Assembly (NCBI GenBank): GCA_009936795.1
Contig: JAACDM010000246.1
Span: 1-41,434 of the forward strand
Direction of reading: 5' to 3'
Length of the DNA: 41,434 nt
From: Verrucomicrobiaceae bacterium
GTDB taxonomy: Bacteria > Verrucomicrobiota > Verrucomicrobiia > Verrucomicrobiales > DEV007
Shown: positions 34,350 to 41,434 of the stretch, piece after piece
How positions within the stretch are numbered: position 1 is the stretch's first letter
How the letters are laid out: each line of letters opens with the position of its first letter
Made by a program: the position numbers and the translations under genes
Notes under the pieces: model-generated
What the model was told of the DNA's origin: nothing
What the model saw: the letters and a program-made list of their open reading frames with translations, nothing else
Database searches by the model: none

Positions 34350-34530
34350 TTAGGCTTGTGGCCCTCGGCGATCATCGACTACCTATGCGAAGCCGGGTCA
34401 GATCTTGTTGTGTCGGCGAAACGCCGAGAGACTAACATCTGTATGCTCCTTCTCATTTCGATGGCGGAGAGTATTCTCAACCACGAGCAGTGTTCTATGC
34501 TGGTTGTTAGCTCACGCCAGACTGAAGTCC
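34350..34530 (+). pseudogene. Relic of a universal stress protein gene (C-terminal part)
   Basis: The plus frame reads AIIDYLCEAGSDLVVSAKRR and then ESILNHEQCSMLVVSS. It aligns with the end of the intact Usp gene downstream (AIIDYSKKHDADLVVLGKHG and ERVVNHASCSVLVVSP). The nucleotides GCGATCATCGACTAC are identical in both. Only about 60 codons remain, the nucleotide-binding glycine loop is destroyed, and no start is present. It lies directly before the intact Usp gene. Confidence 0.8.
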
Positions 34531-34623
34531 TCGTTTCGAGGCATTTCGTGCGTGTCGTGAAGCAACCACTGCGCCGCTTTATCGGGATGATTGCCACAGA
34601 ATATCCAAACCACGTCACACGCT

Positions 34624-35505
34624 ATGACCCCATTGAAAAATATAGTTGTCGGAATCGATTTCTCTCCTGTCTGTGATCAGGCTCTTATGGAGGCAGAACG
34701 CATTGCCAAGTGGAGCGACGCCGAATTAACGGCAACCCATGTACTCGACGATGGCCTTGTCGAAAGCTTGAAAGCGCAAGAATCCGATCTTCGAAGTAAA
34801 ATCACATCGGGCGTCGAATCAGAAGTTAGGAGTCGAATAAGGACGGTGTTAGGCTCCGATCCTGCAGCTGAGGCTGGTTTTGTGATCGGTGATCCATTCA
34901 AGGAACTTGAAAAGGAAATCGCTCATCACAGCGCAGAGTTGCTGGTACTCGGGTCAGGGCATGATCCTGGCCATATCGGAGCGGTCGCGTCGAAGTGCGT
35001 CCGTCGAGGGAAATGCGATGTATTGCTAGTGCGTGAAGGGCAAAGATTACCTCTGCGCAAGGTCGTGGCCTGTGTAGACTTCTCTGAGACTTCCAGGAAA
35101 GCCGTAGAAACAGCCTTCAGCTTTGCAAAGAATAATGGCGCTACGTTAGAGTTGATCTACGTCTTCAAGCCTATCAACGAATACGTCACCGAGAAGTTCT
35201 ACTTCATTCCGGTTTCGCCAAAGGTTTTCGAAGACACTGATGCGATTGCTCTAGATAAAGTTCGCAAAGAGTTGGCGACGTTTGTTGATCCCATTGCCAA
35301 GGAGTTCAGTGGCGTTCAGTCTTCGAAAGTGATTCTGCAAAGCCTCGATCACAAGCAGGCGATCATCGACTACTCGAAGAAACATGATGCGGACTTGGTC
35401 GTGCTGGGTAAACATGGAAAGGCTCAATCGATTGTGTTGGGAACAACAGCCGAGCGGGTGGTGAACCACGCGTCTTGTTCGGTGCTAGTCGTCAGTCCAG
35501 CTTAG
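34624..35505 (+). CDS. Tandem-domain universal stress protein
   Basis: 293 residues from ATG 34624 with two Usp domains (about 1-140 and 143-293). Domain 1 starts KNIVVGIDFSPVCDQAL and ends VRRGKCDVLLVREG. Domain 2 starts RKVVACVDFSETSRKAVE and ends GKHGKAQSIVLGTTAERVV with NHASCSVLVVS. The second glycine loop is two residues shorter than the usual G-x2-G-x9-G(S/T), so ATP binding is uncertain. Usp proteins are cytoplasmic and rise under starvation or low energy. It is followed 23 bases later by the DUF502 gene on the same strand. Confidence 0.9.
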   Translation: MTPLKNIVVGIDFSPVCDQALMEAERIAKWSDAELTATHVLDDGLVESLKAQESDLRSKITSGVESEVRSRIRTVLGSDPAAEAGFVIGDPFKELEKEIAHHSAELLVLGSGHDPGHIGAVASKCVRRGKCDVLLVREGQRLPLRKVVACVDFSETSRKAVETAFSFAKNNGATLELIYVFKPINEYVTEKFYFIPVSPKVFEDTDAIALDKVRKELATFVDPIAKEFSGVQSSKVILQSLDHKQAIIDYSKKHDADLVVLGKHGKAQSIVLGTTAERVVNHASCSVLVVSPA

Positions 35506-35528
35506 TATAGCGAACGCAGTCGGCCCCC

Positions 35529-36224
35529 ATGAATAAGAGTCGTTCCCAAGATGAAAAGCCGCGCAGATCCGTGAGACGGTACTTCCTCACTGGTTTGGTT
35601 TCGATCATTCCCTTGTGGATCACTTGGTTGATTCTATCATTCCTCTTTCGCACGCTCTCGGGATTGGGGACGCCGTTCATCCGGTGGCTCGCCAGGATTG
35701 TGGGATCGCAGTTTCCCGAAGCCGCTATGTCGCTTCGGTCCGACACGGCGCAGTCCATCATGGCAGTGATCTTGGTGCTCGTATCACTCTTCCTCCTTGG
35801 GTGGTTTACCACCAACGTTGTCGGGCGCCGTCTATTCTCCGTGTTTGAAAAGGTGTTGGATAGAATCCCATTTGTGAAATCAGTCTATGGTTCGGTGAAG
35901 AAGCTGATGACGGTGCTTCAAGAGAGTCCGTCAGGTGATGTGCAGCGAGTCGTGTTGATCGACTTTCCCTCTCCTGAGATGAAAACCGTTGGATTGGTCA
36001 CACGCATGCTGAAGGATTCCGAAACCGGTCGAGAACTAGCTGCTGTCTACGTCCCAACGACTCCAAACCCAACCTCGGGGTATCTTGAAATCGTCCCTGC
36101 GGACCGGATCGTGTCCACCGATTGGTCGATCGATGAAGCCATGGCCTTCATCGTTTCTGGCGGTGCGATTGCTCCTGATAGGATGAACTATGATAAGTCC
36201 GCTCAAAAGAAAGTGGGTGGTTAA
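35529..36224 (+). CDS. DUF502 family inner-membrane protein
   Basis: 231 residues. It starts with a basic segment and RRYFLTGLVSIIPLWITWLI (first membrane helix), then a second helix (IMAVILVLVSLFLLGWF), the conserved block RIPFVKSVYGSVKKL, and a beta-rich tail with VVLIDFPSPEMKTVGLVTR and VYVPTTPNPTSGYL. This is the complete DUF502 pattern. Function is not known. Its place right after the Usp gene suggests a joint stress-response transcript (inference). Confidence 0.9.
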   Translation: MNKSRSQDEKPRRSVRRYFLTGLVSIIPLWITWLILSFLFRTLSGLGTPFIRWLARIVGSQFPEAAMSLRSDTAQSIMAVILVLVSLFLLGWFTTNVVGRRLFSVFEKVLDRIPFVKSVYGSVKKLMTVLQESPSGDVQRVVLIDFPSPEMKTVGLVTRMLKDSETGRELAAVYVPTTPNPTSGYLEIVPADRIVSTDWSIDEAMAFIVSGGAIAPDRMNYDKSAQKKVGG

Positions 36225-36335
36225 ATCTAGCCTGTCATATAGCTATCTTCTAAATCTCCCCTGAAGCCACCGGAACTTGAAACTCATTGAGATCACCGCA
36301 GAGGCATCGTGCACGGACGCGCTCCGAGAAGTCGC

Positions 36336-36411
36336 ATCGGGTAGGGCAGGGGCCTTGCGGCCCCGCTGCCCCCTCAGAACCGGACAAGCCTGATTTCCAG
36401 GCATACGGCTC
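36336..36411 (-). ncRNA. Group II intron 3' end remnant (domains V and VI)
   Basis: On the minus strand, 36411-36377 reads GAGCCGTATGCCTGGAAATC and then AGGCTTGTCCGGTTC, a good domain V helix with the GAGCCG start, GAAA-type loop and CGGTTC end. It is followed by a long G+C hairpin (GGGCAG/CTGCCC and GGGCC/GGCCC stems, 36343-36371) that fits domain VI, and by CCGAT as the probable 3' end. No reverse transcriptase or domains I-III are present in the window, so it is a remnant. Confidence 0.7.
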
Positions 36412-36568
36412 AAGCAACTCTAAGGCTAACCCCTTCGTTAGCCCAGCAGTTTTATCACAGTGGCCGGGGTCCGCAGTGACTCATTAAAACGGACACCGAA
36501 GGAAGGCTCCTGTTGGTGCTAGAAAGGGGTCGATGCCTCACAATTGAGGACACCGTGGCAAATGCCAC

Positions 36569-36700
36569 TGACCTGATACCGAAAAAGTAGACAGGTGGAA
36601 ACTAGAGATCTGCGTGGTAGAACCAAGAGCAGATCCATGAAACGAAAACGATTCAGTGAAGAACAGATCATCGGGATCCTGAGAGAGTCAGGGGCTGAGA
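36569..36700 (+). mobile_element. IS3-family left end with the first codons of OrfA
   Basis: TGACCTGATACCGAAAAAG and TAGACAG at 36569 look like an IS3 terminal repeat. An ATG at 36637 encodes MKRKRFSEEQIIGILRE, the typical OrfA start of the IS407 group. Homology stops after about 20 codons, where another transposase fragment follows in frame. Confidence 0.65.
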
Positions 36701-36704
36701 TCAC

Positions 36705-36912
36705 GACCAAGGCCACTTACACCAATGGAGACATCGAGCTGCTCAAGAACCTTTGGTTAGCTGCTGGTCAACCATGTGGCAAGCGTTTCGCGGGAGAGAT
36801 GTTGGGTCTTTGGTTGGACTCTTGGCAACGTCATCACGGCTCTCTGTCAGACACACAGCGCGATCGTCTTCTTAGAATCAGCGCCGCTCAGATCGACCGT
36901 GTTCTCGCTCCT
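36705..36912 (+). pseudogene. Fragment of an integrase-type transposase fused to IS3 OrfA
   Basis: In the same frame as the OrfA start, the residues switch to LLKNLWLAAGQPCGKRF, then LWLDSWQRHHGSLSD and LLRISAAQIDRVLAPHR. This is the N-terminal DNA-binding part of another integrase-core transposase family. No catalytic domain follows. The end abuts the truncated P-type ATPase. It is a chimeric open frame made of two dead elements. Confidence 0.65.
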
Positions 36913-36944
36913 CACCGTTGTGCATCCAAGAAGCGCAGAATCGC

Positions 36945-37704
36945 CAATCGCGATCACCTTGGTGAAACGTTCCATGCGTTTGAGTAAAGGTGGCTTGCCA
37001 CCACTTGTACTGACCACATCCAACGCGAGCTGCCCCACGTTGGTAGCGGTCCCAGTCGCCACAACGATGCCTTTCGCGCGCCCGCGCGTGACGATGCTTC
37101 CCGCAAACGACATGTTTGCCCGGTCGCCAACGGGTGCAGCTTCCTTCCCACGCCAAGTTGGGTCTTTCGTCACAGGAACAGATTCGCCCGTTAGTAGAGA
37201 TTCATCGGTCTCCAATCCGTGCGCGGTTAGAAGCCTAAGATCAGCAGGCACCCGATTTCCCGACTCCAACCACACGACATCGCCCGGAACCACCTCCTCC
37301 GCAGGGATCTCTCGAACGTCGTCGTCCCGCTGCACAGAAGCGCGTATCTGCAGCAGCTTTCGCAGGGCGTGGCTGCTCTTCTCCGCCTTCCATTCCTGAT
37401 AGCTACCGATATTGGCGTTGAGCACTAGCACGACTGCAATGAATCCTGCATTTTTCAGATCCCCAACAAAGGCCAATACCACAGCTGCGATAAGGAGAAT
37501 GTAGACCAAGGGACTGCAGAACTGCCGAAGTAGGATCTTCCACAACGCGGTCGGTGGCTTCTCTGGCAGCCTATTCGGGCCGTACTCACGGAGACGTGCC
37601 TCTGCCTCAGCATCCGTTAGACCATTGACACTAGCATTCAATGAATGCTGCAAGTCTGAAAGATCGGCAGTGTGCCATGGGCGGGCTGGTGGTAGTTGGC
37701 TCAT
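36945..37704 (-). pseudogene. Truncated cation-transporting P-type ATPase
   Basis: The 5' part of a P2-type cation pump. Residues 1-70 are the cation-ATPase N-terminal domain (GLTDAEAEARLREYGPNRL), then the first two membrane helices (LVYILLIAAVVLAF, GFIAVVLVLNANIG) and the actuator domain with VPADLRLL and ESLLTGESVPVTK. Similarity ends at MERFTKVIAI, before membrane helix 3. The phosphorylation site DKTGT, the nucleotide-binding domain and the remaining helices are absent. The open frame continues antisense through transposase debris to 36847. It is non-functional as a pump. The full gene would be about 900 codons. Confidence 0.88.
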
Positions 37705-37859
37705 CTTATCTTATGTTAGGTTATGTTGCCTCTGACAGCTAACGGCTTGTCGGTAACTCTTCTGCGGAGTTGGTGACAGACCTTAGCAATCCGACATCTC
37801 AGCCTCTACGCATCATTTGGCGTCATTTAGCCCGCGTGGTTGGGGCTAGACGAAGTGAG

Positions 37860-38303
37860 CTACTCGCCAGCAAATCCCTCTTTGATCAGTGAACAAAGCA
37901 TGTCGAGATCAACGGGCTTTGAAAACACACCAAGAGGGTTCTCCCCATGTGCTTCTTCAAGGCGATCAGAGAATCCGCTGATGAAGATCACAAATGCTTC
38001 GGGGCATAGAGGGCGTAGCCGCCGATACGTTTCCACTCCATCGATTCCCGGCATTCTGATATCCAGCAAGACCCCATCAGGCTTGGTCTGCTGCGCCATC
38101 TCGATAGCTTCCAACCCAGACCCTGCCACATCTACGTCGTAGCCTCGAAACTTCATGATTCTGCACATGCTGCTCAGCAAATCCGGTTCATCGTCAACGA
38201 GGAGCAGGCGCTTGCGGCCTAACTGAAACTGCGGCAACTTAGATTCTGCCATGATCCTTGTGGACTGCATTCGTTCATCGCAAGTCGCTTCAAGTGCAAT
38301 CAT
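37860..38303 (-). CDS. Receiver-only response regulator (CheY-like)
   Basis: An open frame of 147 codons with a single receiver domain: LLLVDDEPDLL acidic pocket, phospho-acceptor Asp in GVLLDIRMPGIDG, FISGFS (Ser in the Thr/Ser position) and FSKPVD (Lys). No DNA-binding output domain is present, so it acts by protein contact or in a phosphorelay. The hybrid kinase at 2.5 kb is one possible partner (inference). The promoter element at 38308-38355 places transcription start near 38303, so translation probably starts at the internal ATG at 38270 or 38252 rather than at 38303. It lies just downstream of atpG on the same strand. Confidence 0.85.
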   Translation of the reverse strand: MIALEATCDERMQSTRIMAESKLPQFQLGRKRLLLVDDEPDLLSSMCRIMKFRGYDVDVAGSGLEAIEMAQQTKPDGVLLDIRMPGIDGVETYRRLRPLCPEAFVIFISGFSDRLEEAHGENPLGVFSKPVDLDMLCSLIKEGFAGE

Positions 38304-38307
38304 CCAA

Positions 38308-38355
38308 ACACCCTAGAGTGACCGGTATTTCAGCTCAATGGGGTGAAACCCTACC
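38308..38355 (-). promoter_or_regulatory. Shared 48-bp promoter element, copy 2
   Basis: 45 of 48 bases identical to 18150-18197. Minus-strand layout: GGGTTTCACCC dyad (38341-38351), TTGAGC (38333-38338), 17-base spacer, TAGGGT (38310-38315). It faces the receiver gene. The conserved spacer and conserved dyad in two unlinked places argue for function. Confidence 0.7.
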
Positions 38356-38397
38356 GCTCGGATGCCCAGACCGCTTCCTCTTCAGTCATTCTCGTGG

Positions 38398-39279
38398 CTA
38401 GCTCAAGGCTTCGAAGCCGGAGACGACGTCAAATAGTTCTTCGTCTATGCTGCTCTGGCGGAGGCGGTGGAAGCCGTCTTGAAGGTTTGATAGTAGCTCG
38501 TCTATATTCTTGTCCGCACGTTGCATAGAGGCAAGACGGGTGGCGTTTTCGCTAGTTAAGGATTCGGCGCAGGCCTGGAAGAGGGTGATGAAGAGATACT
38601 CGCGGAGCAGGCTGCGCAGAGTTGTGCTACCACTGCCCACTATTTCGGGTAGGTTCTTGGACGGCCATTGGATGTCCGTTAGCCTCTGTTCCCAGGAGGC
38701 GTCGAGCGGGAGCAAACGCTGACTGACAGGTTCGTAGATTGAGCCAGGCAGTGGGCGATTGTGGAAGACAACCATGCTGCTGTATTCGCCTTTGACTCGG
38801 TGGGACTCGCTCTCGACTTGGATCTGAGCGACCAGCGGGGTGATTGCTTTGACGGTGTTTGGCACGGCGAGTAGGCCGATCGGTTTCAGGCCGGCGTCGC
38901 TCAAGCGGGCGTGGACGCGTTCGCCGATCGTCCAGATCTGCGGCTCGCCTGGCAGGGCGGCGAGGGGTTTGATGGCAAAGTCTGCCACGACGTCGTTGAA
39001 CTGACCGACCAGACCCTGATCGGAACCGAAGACGATAGCGCCCACCTTTTCCCCATCGTGCCGCTGGGTCTGATCGAGCAAAGTGGGCGTCGCCTTGTTC
39101 GCGCGCAGCCAGACGCTTAAGCCAAGCTCCCCCGCGCGATTGTAGTCCACCAGCGCGCGCACCGAGTTCTCGTATTGTCCGATACTCGACGCGGCAAGTG
39201 CCTTCATCGTGCGCACGACGGATTGCAGATCACCCGCGCTGTGAATCTGGCGTCGCAGGCTCTCGATGGTGTCACTCAT
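38398..39279 (-). CDS. atpG: N-type ATPase gamma subunit
   Basis: 293 residues from ATG 39279 (MSDTIESLRRQIHSAGDLQS), the central rotor shaft of the alternative F-type (N-) ATPase. The N-terminal helix (VVRTMKALAASSIGQYE) and C-terminal helix (SENATRLASMQRADKNIDEL) form the coiled coil, and VGAIVFGSDQGLVGQFND is the Rossmann-like middle part. It is more divergent than housekeeping gamma, as expected for the N-ATPase family. In known N-ATPase operons (order atpDCQRBEFAG) it directly follows atpA, but here a lipoprotein gene lies between. A decayed partial copy is found at 18310-18500. Confidence 0.85.
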   Translation of the reverse strand: MSDTIESLRRQIHSAGDLQSVVRTMKALAASSIGQYENSVRALVDYNRAGELGLSVWLRANKATPTLLDQTQRHDGEKVGAIVFGSDQGLVGQFNDVVADFAIKPLAALPGEPQIWTIGERVHARLSDAGLKPIGLLAVPNTVKAITPLVAQIQVESESHRVKGEYSSMVVFHNRPLPGSIYEPVSQRLLPLDASWEQRLTDIQWPSKNLPEIVGSGSTTLRSLLREYLFITLFQACAESLTSENATRLASMQRADKNIDELLSNLQDGFHRLRQSSIDEELFDVVSGFEALS

Positions 39280-39324
39280 GGTTCTAACGCTTCTGGGGCA
39301 TCGCACCGCTTCTCCGCGAACCGC

Positions 39325-39624
39325 CTACTTATTCTCCGCATCGAGCTTAGTTTCTGCAGCCTCAGCGGCCGCCTCTAATTTCTTCCTATCAGCGTCGAGT
39401 TGCGCCTGAGCGGCTTTCTTCTTGGCTTCGATGTCTGCCTTTTCGGTCACAGCATCGAGGTCTGCGCCCTTCTTCGCTTCCTTGGCAGCGACATCGACTG
39501 CTTCCTTCTGGCTGTCGATGGCATCCTCGCTAGCCTCTTTCTTTTGTTCGATAGCTTCTTCTTTGGCGCAGGAGACGAAAAGGAAAGCGGAGGCAATGAC
39601 AATGACAAGTTTTGAGTATTTCAT
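39325..39624 (-). CDS. Small lipoprotein with a charged helical repeat region
   Basis: 99 residues from ATG 39624. The signal peptide MKYSKLVIVIASAFLFVSC has a lipobox-like LFVSC, which predicts lipid anchoring at the cysteine. The mature part is almost entirely Lys/Glu/Ala/Asp helix with 7- to 11-residue periodicity (EAIEQKKEASEDAIDSQKEA), likely a periplasmic coiled coil. No enzyme motif. It lies between atpA and atpG of the N-ATPase operon on the same strand, with a weak copy of the 48-bp element upstream (39685-39706). It could be an unrelated insertion or an envelope-stress accessory. Family unknown. Confidence 0.75.
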   Translation of the reverse strand: MKYSKLVIVIASAFLFVSCAKEEAIEQKKEASEDAIDSQKEAVDVAAKEAKKGADLDAVTEKADIEAKKKAAQAQLDADRKKLEAAAEAAETKLDAENK

Positions 39625-39684
39625 AATGTTATCCACATCGTTTGTTTGATGCACTTGATTAGGTTGGCAAGGGAGTCCGACACC

Positions 39685-39706
39685 TTCAATGGGGTGTATA
39701 CCTACC
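39685..39706 (-). promoter_or_regulatory. Weak third copy of the promoter element's upstream half
   Basis: TTCAATGGGGTGTATACC and TACC match the first half of the 48-bp element at 18 of 22 positions. The -10 half is not conserved. It lies about 60 bases before the lipoprotein gene on the minus strand. Confidence 0.35.
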
Positions 39707-39765
39707 TGGAGGATGCCCCGCTTTTCCCATCGGAGAGTTTCTTCAACTGTTCTCGGTGCTGTTGC

Positions 39766-41295
39766 TCATTTCTCGAACAATTCTAGCGCTTGTGCGGCGA
39801 GATCGATGATGATCTCGCGATCAGCGTCGCTGAGTTTGTCCGCAGTCTCGAAACGCTCGATGACCTCGGAGGGAATTCTTTCGGCGGCATCGAGCACAGC
39901 TTTCTCTGCAAGCTTCATCTGATCGAGAGGCACCTTGTCGAAGAGCTTTGCTGTCAATGCTAACAGAATGGTAATCTGCGCAGGCACGGGCACGGGCGAG
40001 TATTCGGGCTGTTTCAAACACGCGCGGATGCGACGACCATGTTCGATCGTCTTGCGGGTGTCGTCATCAAGCCGCGCACCGAAACGGGCGAAGGCCTCGA
40101 GTTCCTCAAACTGCGCGTAGGCGAGTTTGAGGTCGCCCGCGACGGCTCGGTAGACGTTGCGTTGGGCTTTGCCGCCGACGCGCGAGACGGACTTGCCAAC
40201 ATCGACGGCAGGCAGCACGCCGAGTTCGAACAAGCTTGGTGATAGGTAGATCTGACCATCGGTGATGGAGATGAGGTTGGTGGGAATGTAAGCGGAGATG
40301 TTCTGCGCCTCGGTCTCGATGATTGGTAAGGCGGTCAGCGATCCGCCGCCGCAATCCTCGCTGAGATGCGTGGAGCGCTCGAGCAGGCGCGAGTGGATGT
40401 AGAAGATGTCGCCGGGGAAGGCCTCGCGTCCAGGAGGTCGGCGGAGCAAGAGCGAGAGTTCGCGATAGGCGCGCGCGTGTTGCGTGAAATCGTCGTAGAC
40501 GATGAGCACGTCGCGACCGGCTTCCATGAAATATTCGGCAATGCTAGTTGCGGCGTAGGGCGCTATGTATGCGAGTCCGGGTGGATCATTGCCCTCGGTG
40601 ACGACGACCACGGTGTAATCCATCGCGCCTTTCTCACTCAGGACTGCCACCGCTTTTGCAACTGTCGAGGCGCGTTGGCCGATGACGCAGTACACGCAGA
40701 GCATGTCTTTGCCGCGCTGATTCAGAATGGTGTCGATGGCGATGGCTGTCTTGCCCGTCTGGCGATCGCCGAGGATTAGCTCGCGCTGTCCGCGACCGAT
40801 TGGAATGAGGGCGTCGATCACTTTAAGCTCTGTCTGCAAGGGCACGGTGACCGGTGCGCGATCCATGATGCGGGCGGCGGGGCGTTCGATGGGCAGACGT
40901 TCGTCCGAGTCGACTGTCCCCTTTCCGTCCAGTGGTCGGCCGAGTGGATCGACGACACGTCCTAGCAGGCTATCGCCAACCGGCACATCCATCACGCGAC
41001 CGGTGCGTTTCACTTCGTCACCCGCTTGCAAATGCGCATAGTCACCTAGCAAGACGACACCGATTTCGTGTTCATCGAGATTGAACGCGATGCCGAACAC
41101 ACCTCCGGGAAACTCTAACAGCTCGTCATAACCAGCGCCAGGAAGTCCTTCTACGGTTGCGATCCCCGTGGACACGGTCGTGATGGTACCGATCTCATGC
41201 AAGTCGAGCTGCGGCGTGAAGCGTTCACGCGCCTGGCTCATGTGGTCGAACGCGCCATCGAGCACGGCTTGCAGACTATCGAGCATAGTGTTCAT
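39766..41295 (-). CDS. atpA: N-type ATPase alpha subunit
   Basis: 509 residues. Alpha subunit of the alternative F-type ATPase, part of the cytoplasmic catalytic head. The nucleotide-binding P-loop GDRQTGKT is at 176-183, followed by [53 protein letters not shown] and [35 protein letters not shown] carries the ATP-synthase alpha/beta signature region. In known N-ATPases the ring c subunit usually carries Na+-binding residues, but those genes lie outside this window, so the coupling ion cannot be told. Its ATG overlaps the atpF stop (ATGA). Confidence 0.92.
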   Translation of the reverse strand: MNTMLDSLQAVLDGAFDHMSQARERFTPQLDLHEIGTITTVSTGIATVEGLPGAGYDELLEFPGGVFGIAFNLDEHEIGVVLLGDYAHLQAGDEVKRTGRVMDVPVGDSLLGRVVDPLGRPLDGKGTVDSDERLPIERPAARIMDRAPVTVPLQTELKVIDALIPIGRGQRELILGDRQTGKTAIAIDTILNQRGKDMLCVYCVIGQRASTVAKAVAVLSEKGAMDYTVVVVTEGNDPPGLAYIAPYAATSIAEYFMEAGRDVLIVYDDFTQHARAYRELSLLLRRPPGREAFPGDIFYIHSRLLERSTHLSEDCGGGSLTALPIIETEAQNISAYIPTNLISITDGQIYLSPSLFELGVLPAVDVGKSVSRVGGKAQRNVYRAVAGDLKLAYAQFEELEAFARFGARLDDDTRKTIEHGRRIRACLKQPEYSPVPVPAQITILLALTAKLFDKVPLDQMKLAEKAVLDAAERIPSEVIERFETADKLSDADREIIIDLAAQALELFEK

Positions 41296-41434
41296 GCGTT
41301 GGTTAGTTCCCCCACACTGTTCTCAAGCGACGCTAGGTAGTGCGCGATGCTCCACGCCACTTTCTGGCCATCTGCGGAGATCTCGATGCCACTAACCAAA
41401 TCGGGCGCGGTCTCGAACCGAAGCTGGATCTCGG
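41292..41434 (-). CDS. atpF: N-type ATPase AtpF (b/delta-like subunit), 3' end only
   Basis: Partial at the right edge of the window. The minus frame ends with [33 protein letters not shown] and a TGA overlapping the start codon of atpA. The ending RFETAPDL...GIE...[16 protein letters not shown] is typical of the subunit preceding alpha in N-ATPase operons, the stator stalk part. Only 46 residues are visible, so the identity rests on this tail and the operon position. Confidence 0.75.
   Translation of the reverse strand, partial: EIQLRFETAPDLVSGIEISADGQKVAWSIAHYLASLENSVGELTNA

Noticed and set aside
1-41434. CRISPR array, tRNA or rRNA genes
   Set aside because: No regularly spaced direct repeats and no recognisable tRNA or rRNA blocks were seen on reading both strands.

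Overview
The window reads as one contiguous, gene-rich but scarred accessory region of a Gram-negative-type bacterium. G+C is moderate in most genes and clearly higher around 19-23 kb. A Verrucomicrobiota or other PVC-group host is my best guess, from a lipid-anchored Lys/Glu/Ala-rich protein with an LFVSC lipobox, a 62-residue single-helix protein of a style I associate with that group, a PocR-type AraC regulator and the gene mix. This is inference from style, not a search result. No rRNA, tRNA or CRISPR array was found.

Layout. 0.3-2.3 kb: sulfur/persulfide pair (rhodanese-membrane protein and a persulfide-dioxygenase-like MBL-rhodanese fusion). 2.5-4.7 kb: hybrid GAF histidine kinase. 4.7-7.0 kb: IS3 remnant, then a complete IS4-family element with inverted repeats and a 9-bp target duplication inside a small membrane-protein reading frame. 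7.2-9.9 kb: unrecognised proteins plus relics of cbpM and transaldolase. 10-11.4 kb: a lone sufB. 11.5-18.1 kb, all on the minus strand: two GT4 glycosyltransferases, a GH130 phosphorylase-like enzyme, an AraC regulator and a broken DUF302 gene. 18.1-24 kb: an atpG relic, the first 34 codons of clpB, then about 5.3 kb of G+C-rich DNA (nhaA, fumC, an acyltransferase and gene scraps), then the rest of clpB. 24-36 kb: a stress/fermentation island with clpB, collapsed cbpA, interrupted cbpM, an APH-AAA fusion kinase and a LOG-family protein on plus; ackA-xfp-tal on minus; tandem Usp and DUF502 proteins on plus. 36.2-37.7 kb: group II intron and transposase debris against a truncated P-type ATPase. 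37.9-41.4 kb, minus: a receiver-only response regulator and the end of an alternative (N-type) F-ATPase operon (atpF end, atpA, an inserted lipoprotein gene, atpG).

How it fits together. Transaldolase, phosphoketolase and acetate kinase form a compact route from sugar phosphates through acetyl phosphate to ATP. It sits beside chaperones, universal stress protein, ion-pumping ATPase genes and oligosaccharide enzymes. I know this combination as an accessory stress or low-energy survival island in diverse bacteria.

The most notable observations are: (1) decayed second copies of several island genes (cbpM, tal, GH130, atpG, usp) scattered among the working copies, which implies a former duplicate of the island; (2) clpB cut in two by a compositionally foreign segment while its co-chaperone genes are decaying; (3) a 48-bp element, 45/48 identical at two loci, with a promoter-like layout and a GGGT-N3-ACCC dyad, upstream of a glycosyltransferase operon and of the receiver protein, with a weaker third copy upstream of the lipoprotein gene inside the ATPase operon. 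I do not see a clearly undescribed multi-gene system. The shared promoter element and the lipoprotein inside the N-ATPase operon are the best leads.
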